This document shows, in pieces, positions 21,941 to 36,096 of a DNA stretch of 64,000 bases (positions within the stretch are counted from its first letter, which is position 1; every line of letters begins with the position of its first letter). The DNA is from Tetrahymena thermophila SB210 (Eukaryota; Ciliophora; Oligohymenophorea; Hymenostomatida; Tetrahymenidae): assembly GCF_000189635.1 (NCBI RefSeq), contig NW_002476556.1, positions 1 to 64,000 on the forward strand, read 5' to 3'. The position numbers were made by a program, and so were the translations under genes. Under the pieces are notes generated by a model, which worked only from the letters and a program-made list of their open reading frames with translations, had not been told where the DNA came from and ran no database searches.

Positions 21941-23302
21941 TTAGTAGATGACAAAATTAATTTGACGCAGTGTATTATTTGATATTTGTTAAATTTCTAT
22001 CAAATATATAGTGATATTTTATACAGTCAAATAGCAATTTAAATTTCTAAATAAAATTTGGAGGGAAATTTTTAAAGTAACAAAAAGCAATTTTAGTTTA
22101 TAAAAGCAAGAAAAAGCAATATTTTCTATTTTTTTTTAATTAAAGCATTTATTAAAAATGTTTGAGAAATTTTATCAGTCTCTTTAAATTATAAGTGACA
22201 AAAACAAAGAATTATTTTAAAAAGCAATTAAAAATTATACTAAAAGTAAAATCAATATTGAGAAAAATTATGAATATAAATTTTTTTATTAGTAGATGAC
22301 AAAATACATTTGACGTAGTGTATTATTTGATATTTGTTCAATTTTAATCAAATAATTAGTGATATTTTATACCACCAAATAGCAATTTAAATTTCTAAAT
22401 AAAATTTGCAGTGAAAATTTTAAAGTAACAAAAAGCAATTTTAGTTTATAAAAGCAAGAAAAAGCAATATTTTCTATTTTTTTTTAAATTAAAGTATTTA
22501 TTAAAAATATTTGAGAAATTTTATCAGTCTCTTTATATTATAAGTGACAAAAACAAAGAATTATTTTAGAAAGCAATTAAAAATTTTACTAAAAGTAAAA
22601 TCAACATTGAGAAAAATAATGAATATAAATTTTTTTATTAGTAGATGACAAAATTCATTTGACGTAATGTATTATTTGATATTTGTTCAATTTTAATCAA
22701 ATAATTAGTGATATTTTATACCACCAAATAGCAATTTAAATTTCTAAATAAAATTTGCAGGGAAATTTTTAAAGTAACAAAAAGCAATTTTAGTTTTTAA
22801 AAGCAAGAAAAAGAAATATTTTCTATTTTTTTTTAAATTAAAGTATTTATTAAAAATGCAGGAGAAATTTTTATCAGTCTCTTTATATTATAAGCGGCAA
22901 AAACAAAGAATTTTATTAGAAAGAAATTAAAGATTAAGCTAAAAATAAAATCAACATTGAGAAAAATTATGAATATAAAATTTTTTATTAGTAGATGACA
23001 AAATTCATTTGACGTATTGTATTATTTGATATTTGTTCAATTTTAATCAAATAATTAGTGATATTTTATACCACTAAATAGCAATTTAAATTTCTAAATA
23101 AAATTTGCAGTGAAATTTTTAAAGTAACAAAAAGCAATTTTAGTTTATAAAAGCAAGAAAAAGCAATATTTTCTATTTTTTTTTAAATTAAAGTATTTAT
23201 TAAAAATGAAGGAGAAATTTTTATCAGTCTCTTTATATTATAAGCGGCAAAAACAAAGAATTTTATTAGAAAGAAATTAAAGATTAAGCTAAAAATAAAA
23301 TC
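21941..23302. repeat. Four-copy 349-bp tandem repeat
   Basis: Units begin with TTAGTAGATGACAAAA at 21941, 22289, 22638 and 22988, a period of 348-350. The last unit ends near 23302, where the sequence passes into the conserved block upstream of A2. Units share GACGYANTGTATTATTTGAT, AAAAGCAATTTTAGTTT and TCAGTCTCTTTATATTATAAG. No coding frame persists in the unit. A degenerate partial copy lies upstream of A1 (8345-8560). Confidence 0.9.
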
Positions 23303-23329
23303 TACAATTAGAGTTAAATGCCATTTCTT

Positions 23330-23639
23330 AAATTACATTATCGATTTTAAATATATTATAAATTAACTTGTTTAAGAAATTATTAGTGCTATTAAACCAT
23401 TAAATTTTATATAGGAGTCTCTAATAATCAAAATAGAAAAAGGGTTTTCAAATAGAAATTAAAGAGTGATAAAAGTTTAATCTAATAATTTTTCTTCTAT
23501 AAAATTAATTGGTATAAAAATCTTTGTTTTATTGTTTAATTAGCACAGAGTTGGTAAAAATTTATAATAATTAATTAATTCAAAAACAAATTAATTAAAA
23601 ATAAAAAAATAAGTAAATAGGAAAAAGAAAAAAATTAAA
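23330..23639 (+). promoter_or_regulatory. Conserved 5' block of A2
   Basis: Shorter version of the block before A1. It lacks the segment between the AGGAGTCT region and the AAAGAGTGATAA region that carries TTTATCAGAAAATTTCTGC in other copies, so that segment is dispensable or A2 is regulated differently. Confidence 0.4.
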
Positions 23640-26600
23640 ATGAACTTTTTTAGATTTTATCTAATAATTTTAGTTTTCTTTGTTTAACAAACAAAATCAT
23701 AAGATGAATTAAATATGAAGGTGATTGGAGATGAAAATTGTGATAAATCTGTAATTTAATAGCTAAATGAATAAAATATTATATATTTTTGCTAAGAAAA
23801 TAATATAATGATAGGAAACTAAGATAAAATAGCTTTTGATTTAAATTTAAAAGATTAGAATCTTTTTTCTAGGATAATTATCTATAATATCAAAGTAGCT
23901 AGTATAAATAACCTTATCTTAGAAAATATATAATTTTATTAAAATGATGCATTCATATATTTTAATTAAATATAAGATTTAGAGATGTTAAATATAAGTA
24001 TTTCTAAGTCTATGAAGTCCTTTTATATGTTATTTAATTCAGATTATATTACTTCAATTACTATAAAATAAATTATTCTAAAAGATATTTTCATCCAGAA
24101 AATTAAATTCTAATCTTATTTAATTTACATAAATTAAATAAGCTTAATTAACTCTTAAATCTGTTCACTAAATCTTATTGGGGATGGTAAATTAGCAATA
24201 AAAAATTATTAAAAGATATTGAATGCAAGTTTTACTCAATTTGAATTTACCGAATGTCCCGATTCTGTTTTTTAATCAAAATAAGAAATAAATATTGAGA
24301 GCATAAATTTAGATTTAAGCTATATTAATATCTCTCCTACTTAAATATTTAATGTTTTAAGTTTTTTTGTGAATTCTGTTTAAGGAAAAATAAAAATAGA
24401 TTTGATATCATACTAGTCATCTTTTGTCACAAATTCATACATAGAAGTAATATAGTTCAATTCAGATTTACTGACAAAATAAAGGGCTAATGTAGAGATT
24501 GATAAATTGATTTATTAAAATAATGATAGTAATAGCTCTTTGTATTTAGATGTAAAATCATTATAATCTTTTTTTATAAATGAATTAATTTTAGAAGGAC
24601 TTTCTGGCCCTATTTAATATAGTAGATATCAAAGTTTATTTAAAATTTTTAATACTGGAATTATTACTATTTGGTTAATAACTATTAAAAATTGTGAAAA
24701 TATAAAAGGACCTATTTTTTAAGTCCTTTATTCTTAAGAAATTAAAACAAAATTACTTATCTTAGAAAATTCAGTCATTTATTCTAGCTTTATAGTTTTG
24801 GAAGTTATTATCGATTTGACAATCGAAAATTTTTAAATAAGAAACATAAAATTTTATGGATATTTGATAAATGCATAATAAATTTATAATTTATATTTTA
24901 GATTTTTTATATTATCAGAATCACTTATCAATTCAAAATCGTTATTTAATCTAAAAAATATAAACAGAAGCGTGTTTGGAGAATTTGCTATTGTAAATGT
25001 AAACACAGACCAAAAATAATCTATGATTTTCTATTATGTATTAGAGCCAGAATTAATCATGAAAACAATACTTTTTAGATCTTCTTAGGCAAATTTATAA
25101 ACTGAAAATAACTTATAATTCTTAACATTAGATGGCTCTAACTATCATTTTACAATGTCCAAATCTAAAATAATAAATGGATCTTCTATTAACTTTGGTG
25201 GTTGCTTAAATTTTATTAACACTTTTGATACTATTTAAAATTAAGTAATAGAAATTTGGGGAACTACATTTTAATAATGCAGGAGCAATTATTTAGGAGG
25301 TGCTATTTCTGGGACATCTTTTATTGGGATTTACAATTATTTTATTGAATGCAGTAGCTAAATAGGTGGTGCTATATATGTTGTTTAGGGGTTAAATAGT
25401 GATATAGATTAAGATCATAATAAATTTTAATAAAATAAAGCTTATTTAGCTGCAAATACATTTAATAAATCTCCTTTAAAGTTAAAAATCTTAGAAATTT
25501 TAGAAATAAATTAAATTAATTTTAATGATAAAAATTTATTTACATAAACTAATTAATATTTGTATCCTGGATTGACCTATGTTATTAGATTATCTCTAGA
25601 AGTAGATGGTGAATAGCATAACGAATACACAAATAACAATAATTTTGGTAATCTCTATTAACTTCTAGTTTCACCTTCATAAAATTTTATTTCTTAAACC
25701 CCGAATCAACTTTATTCTATCAACTTTCCCTTTATTTTATGGTCTGCAAAAGATATATCCTTTAGTGGTAAGTAAGAAATAGAATTGGAAGCTATTTAGA
25801 TTTATTTAGCCTAGCTTTATACTTTAAAAGAAAGTTAATATAAAGTATATAATGGCTGTAAAGAACAAGGAATGGAAAAAGTATATTTAGATAAATATTC
25901 AAGAACTTAGTTCATATGTTAATACTGTGAATAAATGAAGGTAAGCTACTATGGAGTATGTCAATAATGTTAAGTTGAATATTTTTAATAATGTTATGGA
26001 AATTACTCTGAGCTAAAATCATCATATTGGAGATCAATATATTCAGCAGAGCCTTAAGATATTTACTATTGTTCTAATAATCCTTCAAGTTGCTAAGGAG
26101 GTAAATTAAATTTATTTAAATTTCATTATTAATAACTTATTTATTAAACAAAAATATTTCCAAATAAAGGTAGTGGAATAGGAAATGAACTTTGCTATGA
26201 AGGTCATGTAGGAGCCTAATGTTTGGACTGTGATCTTTATGGTACTTATTGGAATGAAAGATTTTCTAAAGAGGGTTTCTTTTAATGTGTAAAGTGTAGT
26301 TCAATATCTTCTAATACTATAAAAATTATAGTATTGTTAACTATTTTGATGCTTAGTCTACCATTTATTTTATATTCAACCTTTAAAAAGCTTAAAAATG
26401 AAATTCTTGCACTTTATTTATCTAAAATGGGTATTTTTTTCATTCGGAAAACATTGCAGTAATAGACATTGACTTCTACTTACATTAAGATTTTACTATT
26501 TCATACTTAAATTTATTTCATATCAAATTAATTCACCAAAGTGAATATACTTTCTACTTTATTTAATTTCTAGTTCTTATTCTACAATCCCTTAAGCTCC

Positions 26601-27635
26601 TCCTTCCTCTCTTTAAACTGCTTAATTTCTCAGTATAAACCTGAATCAACTAATATAGGATACACTGAACTTCTTTTAACATTTATAATCCCAATATTTA
26701 TTTGCTCATTAACAATTATTGTGTCTTTTTGTATATTTATTCTAAAAAGAAAGCTATTCATAAGGAGCCTATATATGTCTATCCTAACTTTTATATATAT
26801 GTTTATGATAGTTTTTTACTCAATTCTATTAGAGAAAACGCTTAGTAGTTTCTTTTGTTTAAAACTTGACAAGGATAAATATTATTCTCTTATTGACCTA
26901 AGCTTGGAATGTGGAAACTCTTCAGAACTCTATAAAATATAATGCCTAAGTTTAGTGATATTAATCTTATTTTTGGTAGTTTTCCCATTTGTAGTATTTG
27001 CAAAGCTAATTTAATCACGAAAGAGACTAAATAAAGTTAAAGTCAAATTTACTTTTGGGTTTTTATACATTGAATATAAAACAAAATTTTTCTATTGGGA
27101 GATGGTAAGAATTTTTGTGAAAAGCTTGATTATTTTATTTTATGTGTATTTGAAGTAATATCCTTAGATTAGTCTCACTACGATTTCTATAATATTATTT
27201 TGTTATGTTATGGCTTTAAAAAGCTTTAATCCTTTCATCTCATCATTTTTAAATAATTTAGAAATAATATCAACAATAATTTCAAACATGATACTTCTCT
27301 CATCTACAATGTATTTGCAGTAGAATTAGAATGGAGATAATAATTTTCAAGATTTTAAGATAGCGTTATACTTAATAATTTAGTTATGTAACATGATGTT
27401 TTTCTTTTATTGCATTTGGCTAATAATAATGTCTTTTCTAGAAAAATACATATAAAAATTATAAAAATGTCTTAAATGGAGATGTATTTAAAGATTAAAA
27501 TCTACAGATAATATGAAAATAAATAAAAATGTAAAAAAAATGATAATATGTATGAAAAAAATGCAAATAAATTAAAAATTAGACGATTCTTTACAACTCT
27601 TGTTATCCTATGAATTATAAAATGATTTAGATTGA
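23640..27635 (+). CDS. A2: multi-pass surface protein paralogue, intact
   Basis: Reads without TGA from ATG 23640 to TGA 27633-27635 after removal of one 69-nt intron (26101-26169), giving 1,308 residues. The signal peptide is MNFFRFYLIILVFFVQQTKS. The N-terminal half diverges most from A3-A7, including unique stretches in place of otherwise shared segments near 24400-25100. The Pmp-like motifs are NYLGGAISGTSF and QIGGAIYVV. The Cys-rich module and membrane domain are nearly the same as in A1, including CSSISSNTIKIIVLLTILML. It follows the 349-bp repeat array directly and is separated from A3 by a spacer with an LRR relic. Confidence 0.85.
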
Positions 27636-28794
27636 TTTATAGATATATATCTTTTAAAAAGTACTGCTTTGATTATAATTTTATTTTATAAAGTTAATAT
27701 AATATATTTTATGTTAGGTTTATAATTCACATAGTGTATTTTATAAATGATTAAAATTATTATTTATTATTAGAATTAGAAATTAAAAAATTATTTAATT
27801 AAATAATAAAATTAAAAAAAATAAACAAGTTAAGAAATTAATTTTGACAATACAAGATTAAATATTAAAAGTATTTTTTTAAAAAATCCTAATATTTATT
27901 AACTTTAAATTTGATTTAATTCTGCTTATAAATTTTTTATCTTACTGCAATTCATTTTTTTAAATAATTTTTATTAATAGAAGAGGTTAAATCAATAAAC
28001 CAAAAAAAAGAAAGTGCTTTAAATCAAAAAGATTAGTAGTATTTAAAATAGATTTATGATAATAAATAAATGATGAAATAATTAAAAAATTATTTTAATA
28101 ATAGAAAATATTTACTTTTATTTTATATTTATTATAATAATATAATACAAAAATAATTTAAGACAGAATATAACTAGCTTTAAGATTTTGTTTATCTGAT
28201 AAATATCATAAATTTTTAAATAGTTTATTAAATAAATAAATTTTAAAATAGAAATTTCTTTAAAATGGTTGTTTTTTGTGATTAATATATCTATTAATAA
28301 ATTATAAAAATAAAGAATTATATTAGAAAATAAATTAAAAACTATGCTAAACATAAAATAAACAATTATTTAAAAAAAAATAAAATAAATTACATTATCA
28401 ATTTTAAATCTATTATAAAATTTCTTGTTTAAGAAATTATTTGTACTATCAAAATAACTAAATTTTAAATAAGAGTCTGTATTTTTTTTTGATTTGATTT
28501 TAAATTGGGCAAAAGGTTTTTACAGTTTACAGCAAATTAATTAATTAGTTTATCAGAAAATTTCTGCTAACTAACTAATGATCAAAATAGAAAAAGCCAT
28601 TTCTAATAGAAATTAAAAAGTGATAAGAAATTAATCTTATTATATTTTCTTCTGCAAAATAAATTGGTATTAAATAACCTTTGTTTTGGCTATTTAATTA
28701 GCTCAGAGTTGGTAAAAACTTATAATAATTTATTAATCCCAAACAAGCAAACTAAAAGTTAAAAAAATAAATAAATAGGAAAAGTAAAATTAAA
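27636..28794. other. A2-A3 spacer: LRR-exon relic and conserved 5' block
   Basis: At 27978-28050 the sequence AATAGAAGAGGTTAAATC ... AAAGTGCTTTAAATCAAAAA matches the last LRR exon of B1/B2 (AAAGCTTTTAAAATCAAAAG). It keeps part of the reading K-x-L/F-x-I-K. The 5' block seen before A1 occupies about 28388-28794. The remainder is AT-rich filler. Confidence 0.5.
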
Positions 28795-31700
28795 ATGTAC
28801 TTTTTTAGATTTTATCTAATAATTTTAGTTTTCTTTATTTTAAAAACAAAATCATAAGATGAATTAAATATGAAAGTAATTGGAGATGAAGATTGTGATA
28901 AATATATTATATAATAATTAAATCAATATGATATTAATTATTCTTGCTAAAGAAGTACAATAGTAGTAGAAAACTAAGATGAAATAACTTTTGAGTTAAA
29001 TTTAAAAAATTCGGATATCTTTTCTTAGATAGTAATCTAAAATGTCAAAGTTGTTACTATAAATAGCCTTAACTTAGAAAATCTTTAATTTTAAAATGAG
29101 TTAATAAATTTTTACAAAATATAAGATTTAATAATAAAAAATATAAGTTTTTCTAAGTTTATTATGACTTCCTCTTAAACTTTAATTTATGCAAAAAATA
29201 TTAATTAAATTACTGTAGGCTAAATTTTTCTAAAAGATCTTTTCATTATCTCAGCAATTAAATTCACTTCTTCAATTATTTAAATAGATTAAATAAGCTT
29301 AATTAACTCTTAAGTGTGTTAACTATATTTTTTTGGAAAAGATAAATTAATGATAAAAAGTATATCAAAGATATTAAATGCAAGTTTTATTCAATTTAAT
29401 GAATGCTCTGAAGATTCTATTTATAGTTCATATAATGAAATAAATATTTAGAGCATAAATATAGATGTAAGTTATATAAATATCTCTCTTACTTAGATAT
29501 TTAATAAATTTGCTGGTATTTAAATTGCTAAAAATGAATCTAATGAAGGAGAAATTAAAATAGGTTTGATATCATACTAGTCATCTTTTGTCGCTTCTTC
29601 ATACATTGAAGTTATATAGTTCAGTTAAGATTAAGTTCAATCATCTATTGTAAAGATTGATAAATTGATTTACTAAAAAAATGATAGTAGTAGTTCTTTG
29701 TAATTAAATGTATAATTGATCAAATCTTTTTCTATCAATGAAATAGTTTTATAAGGATTTTCAGGCTCCATTTAATCTAATAGCTAAGAGAGTTTTATTA
29801 AACTTTATAATATTGGAATTATTGAATTTAATTCTTTTACTGTTTTAAAAAGTGAAAATATATAAGGATCTATTATTTAATGCTTTACTTCTGAAAAATT
29901 AATAATAAATAATATTTCCTTATCAAATTCAGTAATTTATTCTAGCTTTATAGATTTAGAATTTATAAAAGAATTGATTCTCTCAAATTTTGATATAGTA
30001 AACATAAAATTTTATGGATATTTGATAAATGCATAATCAATTTTTTATTTAGATTTATAATAATTCAACATATAATAAATATTCATCAATTCAAAATCTC
30101 TATTTTATCTAAAAAATGTAGATAATAGTAACTTTGATAATGTTTAACTTAAAAAAATAAACACAAACCAAAACCAATCTATAATTTTCTATATTGAATT
30201 AGTACGAAAATAAACCTAAAATGAGGTATTATTTATACGAATTGATGCAGATTTATAATCTAAAAGTAACTTATAATTCTTAACTTTAGATGGCTCTAAC
30301 TATTACTTTAATATGGAAGAGTCTAACATATTAAATGGATCTTCTATTAACTTTGGTGGTTGCTTAAATTTTATTAACACTTTTAATACTAATTTAAATT
30401 AAGTAATAGCCCTTTAGGAAACTACATTTAAATAATGCAAGAGCAATTATTTAGGAGGTGCTATTTCTGGGTTATCTTATACAGGCTTAAAAAATACCTT
30501 TTTTATTGAGTGCAGTAGCTAAATAGGTGGCGCTATATATGCTATTTAGGAGTTATATAATATTGATCTAAATTAAAACTCATTTGAATAAAATAAAGCT
30601 TATCTAGCAGCAAATATAGTTAATAAATCTCCTTTAAAATTAAAAATTTTAGAAATTTTAGAGATAAATTAAATGAATTCTAATGATAAAAATTTATTCA
30701 CATAAACTAATTAATATTTGTATCCTGGACTAGTCTATATTATTAGATTATCTATAGATGTAGATGGAGAATAGCATAAAGAATACACAAATAACAATAA
30801 TTTTGGTAATCTCTATTAACTTCTAGTTTCACCTTCATAAAATTTTATTTCTTAAACTCCGACTCAACTTTATTCTATCAACTTTCCCTTTATTTTATGG
30901 TCTGCAAGAGATATATCTTTTAATGGTAAGTAAGAAATAGAATTGGAAGCTATTTAGATTTATTTAGCCTAACTTTATACTTTAAAAGAAAGTTAATATA
31001 AAATATATAATGGTTGTAAAGAATAAGGAATGGAAAAAGTATATTTAGATAAATATTCAAGCACTCAATTCATATGCTAATACTGTGAATAAATGGAGGT
31101 AAGCTACTATGGAGTATGTCAATAATGTTAAGTTGAATATTTTTAATAATGTTATGGAAATTACTCAGAGCTAAAATCATCATATTGGAGATCAATATAT
31201 TCAGTAGAACCTTAAGATATTTACTATTGTTCTAATAATCCTTCAAGTTGCTAAGGAGGTAAATTAAATTTATTTATTAATAAATTATTTATTAAATTAT
31301 AATATTTTTAAATAAAGGTAGTGGAATAGGAAATGAGCTTTGCAATGAAGGTCATGTAGGAGCCTAATGTTTGAATTGTGATCTTTATGGTGCTTACTGG
31401 AATGAAAGATTTTCTAATGTGGGTTTCTTTTAATGTGTAAAGTGCAATTCAATTTCTTCTAATACTATAAAAATAATAGTATTGCTAACTATTTTGATGG
31501 TAAGTCTACCCTTTATTTTATATTCAACCTTTAAAAAGCTAAAAAATGAAATTCTTGCACTTTATTTATCTAAAATGGGTATTTTTTTCATTAGGAAAAC
31601 ATTGCAGTAATAGACATTGACTTCTACTTACATTAAGATTTTACTATTTCATACTTAAATTTATTTCATATCAAATTAATTCACCAAAGTGGATATACTT

Positions 31701-32783
31701 TCTTCTTTATTTTAGTTCTAGTTTTTACTCTACAATCCTTTAAGCTCCTCCTTTCTCTCTTTAAACTGCTTAATTTCTCAGTATAAACCTGAATCAACTA
31801 ACATAGGATACACTGAACTTCTTTTAACATTTATGATCCCAATATTTATTTGCTCATTAACAATTCTTGTGTCAATTTGTATATTTATTTTAAAAAGGAA
31901 GCTATTTAGAAGAAGTTTATATGCTTCTATCCTCACTTTAATATACATGTTTATCATATTATTTTACTCAACTCTATTAGAAAAAACGCTTAGTAGTTTC
32001 TTTTGTCTAAAACTTGACAAGGATAAATATTATTCTCTTATTGACCTAAGTTTGGAATGTGGAAACTCTTCAGAACTCGATAAAATATAATATTTAAGCT
32101 TTGTGATATTAATCTCCTTTTTGATAGTTTTCCCATTTGTAGTATTTGCAAAGCTAATTTAATCACGAAAGAGACTAAATAAAGTCAAAGTCATGTTTAC
32201 ATTTGGGTTTTTATACATTGAATATAAAACAAAATTTTTCTATTGGGAAATGGTAAGAATTTTAGTGAAAAGTTTGATTATTTTATTTTATGTGTGTTTG
32301 AAGTAATATCCTTAGATTAGTCTCATTATGATTTCTATAATATTATTTTGTTATATTATGGCTTTAATAAGATTTAATCCTTTCATTTCAGCATTTTTAA
32401 ATAATTTAGAAATAATATCTACAATAATTTCAAACATGATACTTCTCTCGTCTACAATGTATTTGCAATAGAATTAAAATGAAGATAAGAATTTTCAAGA
32501 TTTTAGAGTAGCGTTTTACTTAATAATTTAGATATGTAACATGCTGTTTTTCCTTTATTGTATTTGGCTAGTAATAATTTCTTTTCTAGAAAAATACATT
32601 TAAAAATTAAAAAAATTTATAAAATGGAGATGTATTTAGAGATTAAAATCTACAGATAATATGAAAATAAATAAAAATGTAAAAAAAATGATAGTATGTA
32701 TGAAAAAAATGCAAATAAATTAAAAATTAGACTATTCTTTACAACCCTTGTTATCCTATGAAATATAAAATGATTTTGATTGA
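28795..32783 (+). CDS. A3: multi-pass surface protein paralogue, intact
   Basis: ATG 28795 to TGA 32781-32783 with one 59-nt intron (31259-31317) gives 1,309 residues in frame. The signal peptide is MYFFRFYLIILVFFILKTKS. The ectodomain includes GGCLNFINTFNTNLNQ, NYLGGAISGLSY and QIGGAIYAIQEL. The Cys-rich module contains CQYCEQMEVSYYGVCQQC. A block of about 490 bases (about 29805-30300) is almost identical to A5 (about 38258-38755), while flanking parts differ more, indicating gene conversion. Role as for A5. Confidence 0.85.
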
Positions 32784-33642
32784 TATATGATAGCTTTTAA
32801 AAGTATTGCTTTGATTAAAATTTTATTTTATAAAATTAATTTATATTATTTTATGTTAGGTATGCAATTCGTATAGTTTTAAATAAATGATTAAAAATAA
32901 AATTATCAATAGAATTTTAAATTAAAAAGTAACTTTTTTTAAATAAGAAAATTAAAAAAATAAATAAATAAGTTGAGAAATTAATTTTGACATGTTACAT
33001 AATTAATATATAAAATAAGTTATTATGAATTTATATAAATATAAAATTAAATGCTTTATAAAGTAGATTAAAGTGATAAATTTAAAAATAGAATTTTTTT
33101 AAAAATATATGTTTTTTTGTGATTAAAAGTGATTTATATATATAATAATAAATTATAAAAATAAAGAATTATTTTAGAAAATAAATTAAAAACTATGCTA
33201 ATTATAAAATAAACAATTATTTAAAAAAAATTAAAATAAATTACATTATCAATTTTAAATCTATTATAAAATATCTTGTTTAAGAAATTATTAGTGCTAT
33301 CAAAACAGCTATATTTTAAATAGGAGCCTGTATTTTTTTTAGACTTGATTTTAAATTTGGCATAAGGCTTTTGCAGTTTACTGTAAATTAATTAATTAGT
33401 TTATCAGAAAATTTCTGCTAACTAACTAATGATCAAAATAGAAAAAGTCATTTCAAATAGAAATTAAAAAGTGATAAGAAATTAATCTTGTTATATTTTC
33501 TTGTGCAAAATAAAATGGTATAAAATAATCTTTGTTTTTGCTCTTTAATTAGCACCTAGTTGGTAAAAATTTATAATAATTAATTAATTCCAAAGAAAAC
33601 ATACTAATAGTAAAAAAAAAAAATAGTAAAAATAAAATTAAA
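32784..33642. other. A3-A4 spacer with conserved 5' block
   Basis: 32784-33237 is AT-rich 3' flank, similar to the flanks of A5 and A6. It lacks the LRR relic seen in the A2-A3 spacer. The conserved upstream block runs about 33238-33642, including TTTATCAGAAAATTTCTGC and AGTTGGTAAAAATTTATAAT. Confidence 0.5.
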
Positions 33643-35996
33643 ATGTACTTTTTTAGATTTTATCTAATAATTTTAGTTTTCTTTATTTTATAAACAAAAT
33701 CATAAGATGAATTAAATATGCAGGTAATTAAAGATGAAAACTGTGATAAATATATTATATAATAGCTAAATCAATACAATATTAATTATTCTTGCTAAGT
33801 AAGTAGAATAGTAGTAGAAAACTAAGATGAAATAGCTTTTGACTTAAATTTAAAAGATTCGAATATTTTTTCTTAGATAATAATCTAGAATGTCAAAGTT
33901 GTTACTATAAATAATCTTAACTTAGAAAGTCTTTAATCTTAAAAATTTGATTAGTTAATATATTTTTACAAAATATAAGATTTAATAATAAAAAATATTA
34001 GTATTTCTAAGTCTATGAAGTCCTTTTAAAATTTAATTAGTACCTTTGATATTAATTAAATTACTGTAAGATAAATTTTTCTAAAAGATCTTTTCAAAAA
34101 CTAATCAATTTAATTCAGCTCTTCAATTATTTAAATAGATTAAATAAGATTAATTAACTCTTAAGGGTGTGAACTATATTTTTTTGGAAAAGATAAATTA
34201 ATGATAAAAAGTATATCAAAGATATTAAACGCAAGTTTTATTCAATTTAATGAATGCTTTGTGGATCCTGTTTATTAATCTAATAATGAAATAAATATTT
34301 AGAGCATAAATATAGATGTAAGCTATATAAATATCTCTCGTACTTAGATATTTAATAAATTTGCTAATATTTAAATCTTTAGTAATATATCTAATGAAGG
34401 AAAAATTAAAATAGGTTTGATATCATACTAATCATCTTTTGTCGCTTCTTCTTACATTGAAGTCATATAGTTCAGTTAAAAAATTTAAACATCTAATATA
34501 GAGATTGATAAATTGATTTACTAAAAAAATGATAGTAGTAGCTCTTTATAATTAGATGTAAAATTGATAAAATCTTTTTCTATCAACGAAATAGTTTTAT
34601 AAGGATTTTCAGGCTCCATTTAATCTAATAGCTAAGAGAGTTTTATTAAACTTTATAATACTGGAAAAATTGATTTTAAATCTTTAACTGTTTTAAAAAG
34701 TGAAAATATGAAAGGATCTATTATTTAATGCCTTAATTCTGATAAATTTAATATAAATAATATTTCCTTATCAAATTTAGTAATTTATTCTAGTTTTATA
34801 TATTTTTAAGCTATTAAAGATTTGAGTCTTTAAAATTTTGATATAGTAAACACAAAATTTTATGGATATTTGATAAATGCATAATAAATTTTTTCTTTAG
34901 ATTTAAAATAATTCAAAGTATAATAAATATTTATCAATTCAAAATCTCTATTTTATCTAAAAAATGTAGATAATAGTGACATTTAGAATATTTAACTTAA
35001 AAAAATAAACACAGACCTAAAACAATCTATAATTTTCTATATCTAATAAGAACTAGAATAAAATTAAAACTATATCAAATTTTAAGCAGTTGAAGCAGAT
35101 TTATAATCTAAAAGTAACTTATAATTCTTAACATTAGATGGCTATAACTATAAATTTTCTATGATATCGTCTAACATAATAAATGGATCTTCTATTAACT
35201 TTGGTGGTTGCTTAAATTTTATTAACACTTTTAATACTAATTAAAATTAAGTAATAGGAATTTGGCGAACTACATTTAAATAATGCAGGAGCAATTATTT
35301 AGGAGGTGCTATTTCTGGGTTATCTTATATCGAGTTAGAAAATAGCTTTTTTATTGAGTGCAATAGCTAAATAGGTGGTGCTATATATGCTATTTAGGAT
35401 TTAAAAAATAGTTATCTAAATTAAAACTCATTTGAATAAAATAAAGCTTATCTAGCTGCAAATATAGTTAATAAATCTCCTTTAAAGTTAAAAATCTTAG
35501 AGATTTTAGAGATAAATTAAATGAACTCTAATGACGAAAATTTATTTACATAAGTTAATTAATATTTGTATCCTGGACTAACCTATATTATAAGATTGTC
35601 TATAGAACTAGATGGAGAATAGTATAACCAATACACAAATAACAATAATTTTGGTAATCTCTATAACTTTTTAGTTTCACCTTCATAAAATTTTATTTCT
35701 TAAACTCCGACTCAACTTTATTCTATCAACTTTCCCTTTATTTTATGGTCTGCAAGAGATTTATCTTTTAGTGGTAAGTAAGAAATATAATTGGAAGCTA
35801 TTTAGATTTATTTAGCCTAACTTTATACTTTAAAAGAAAGTTAATATAAAATATATAATGGGTGTAAAGAACAAGGAATGGAAAAAGTATATTTAGATAA
35901 ATATTCAAGCACTCAATTCGTGTGTTAATACTGTGAATAAATGAAGGTAAGCTACTATGGAGTATGTCAATAATGTTAAGTTGAATATTTTTAATA
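33643..35996 (+). CDS. A4: multi-pass surface protein paralogue, cut by assembly gap
   Basis: ATG 33643 opens with MYFFRFYLIILVFFILQTKS. The frame stays open through the ectodomain, the GGAI motifs (NYLGGAISGLSYIELENSFF, QIGGAIYAIQDL) and into the Cys-rich module (CQYCEQMKVSYYGVCQQC), where it meets the N run at 35997. Sequence after the gap (from 36097) matches the 3' flank of A5 at about 41320. The last part of the Cys module, the intron and the whole membrane domain are therefore missing. By comparison with A5 about 1.7 kb is absent although only 100 N are written. No disabling change was noticed in the visible part. Confidence 0.8.
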
Positions 35997-36096
35997 NNNN
36001 NNNNNNNNNNNNNNNNNNNNNNNNNNNNNNNNNNNNNNNNNNNNNNNNNNNNNNNNNNNNNNNNNNNNNNNNNNNNNNNNNNNNNNNNNNNNNNNN
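35997..36096. other. Assembly gap (100 N)
   Basis: A run of exactly 100 N, a conventional placeholder. Alignment of both edges to the A5 locus implies the missing piece is about 1.7 kb, the 3' part of A4 and some flank. Near-identical tandem copies are a plausible reason for the break. Confidence 0.9.

Noticed and set aside
28118-28354. Minus-strand ORF in the A2-A3 spacer
   Set aside because: Low-complexity Ile/Leu/Asn reading of AT-rich spacer. The same spacer segment in A4-A5 and A5-A6 does not keep the frame.
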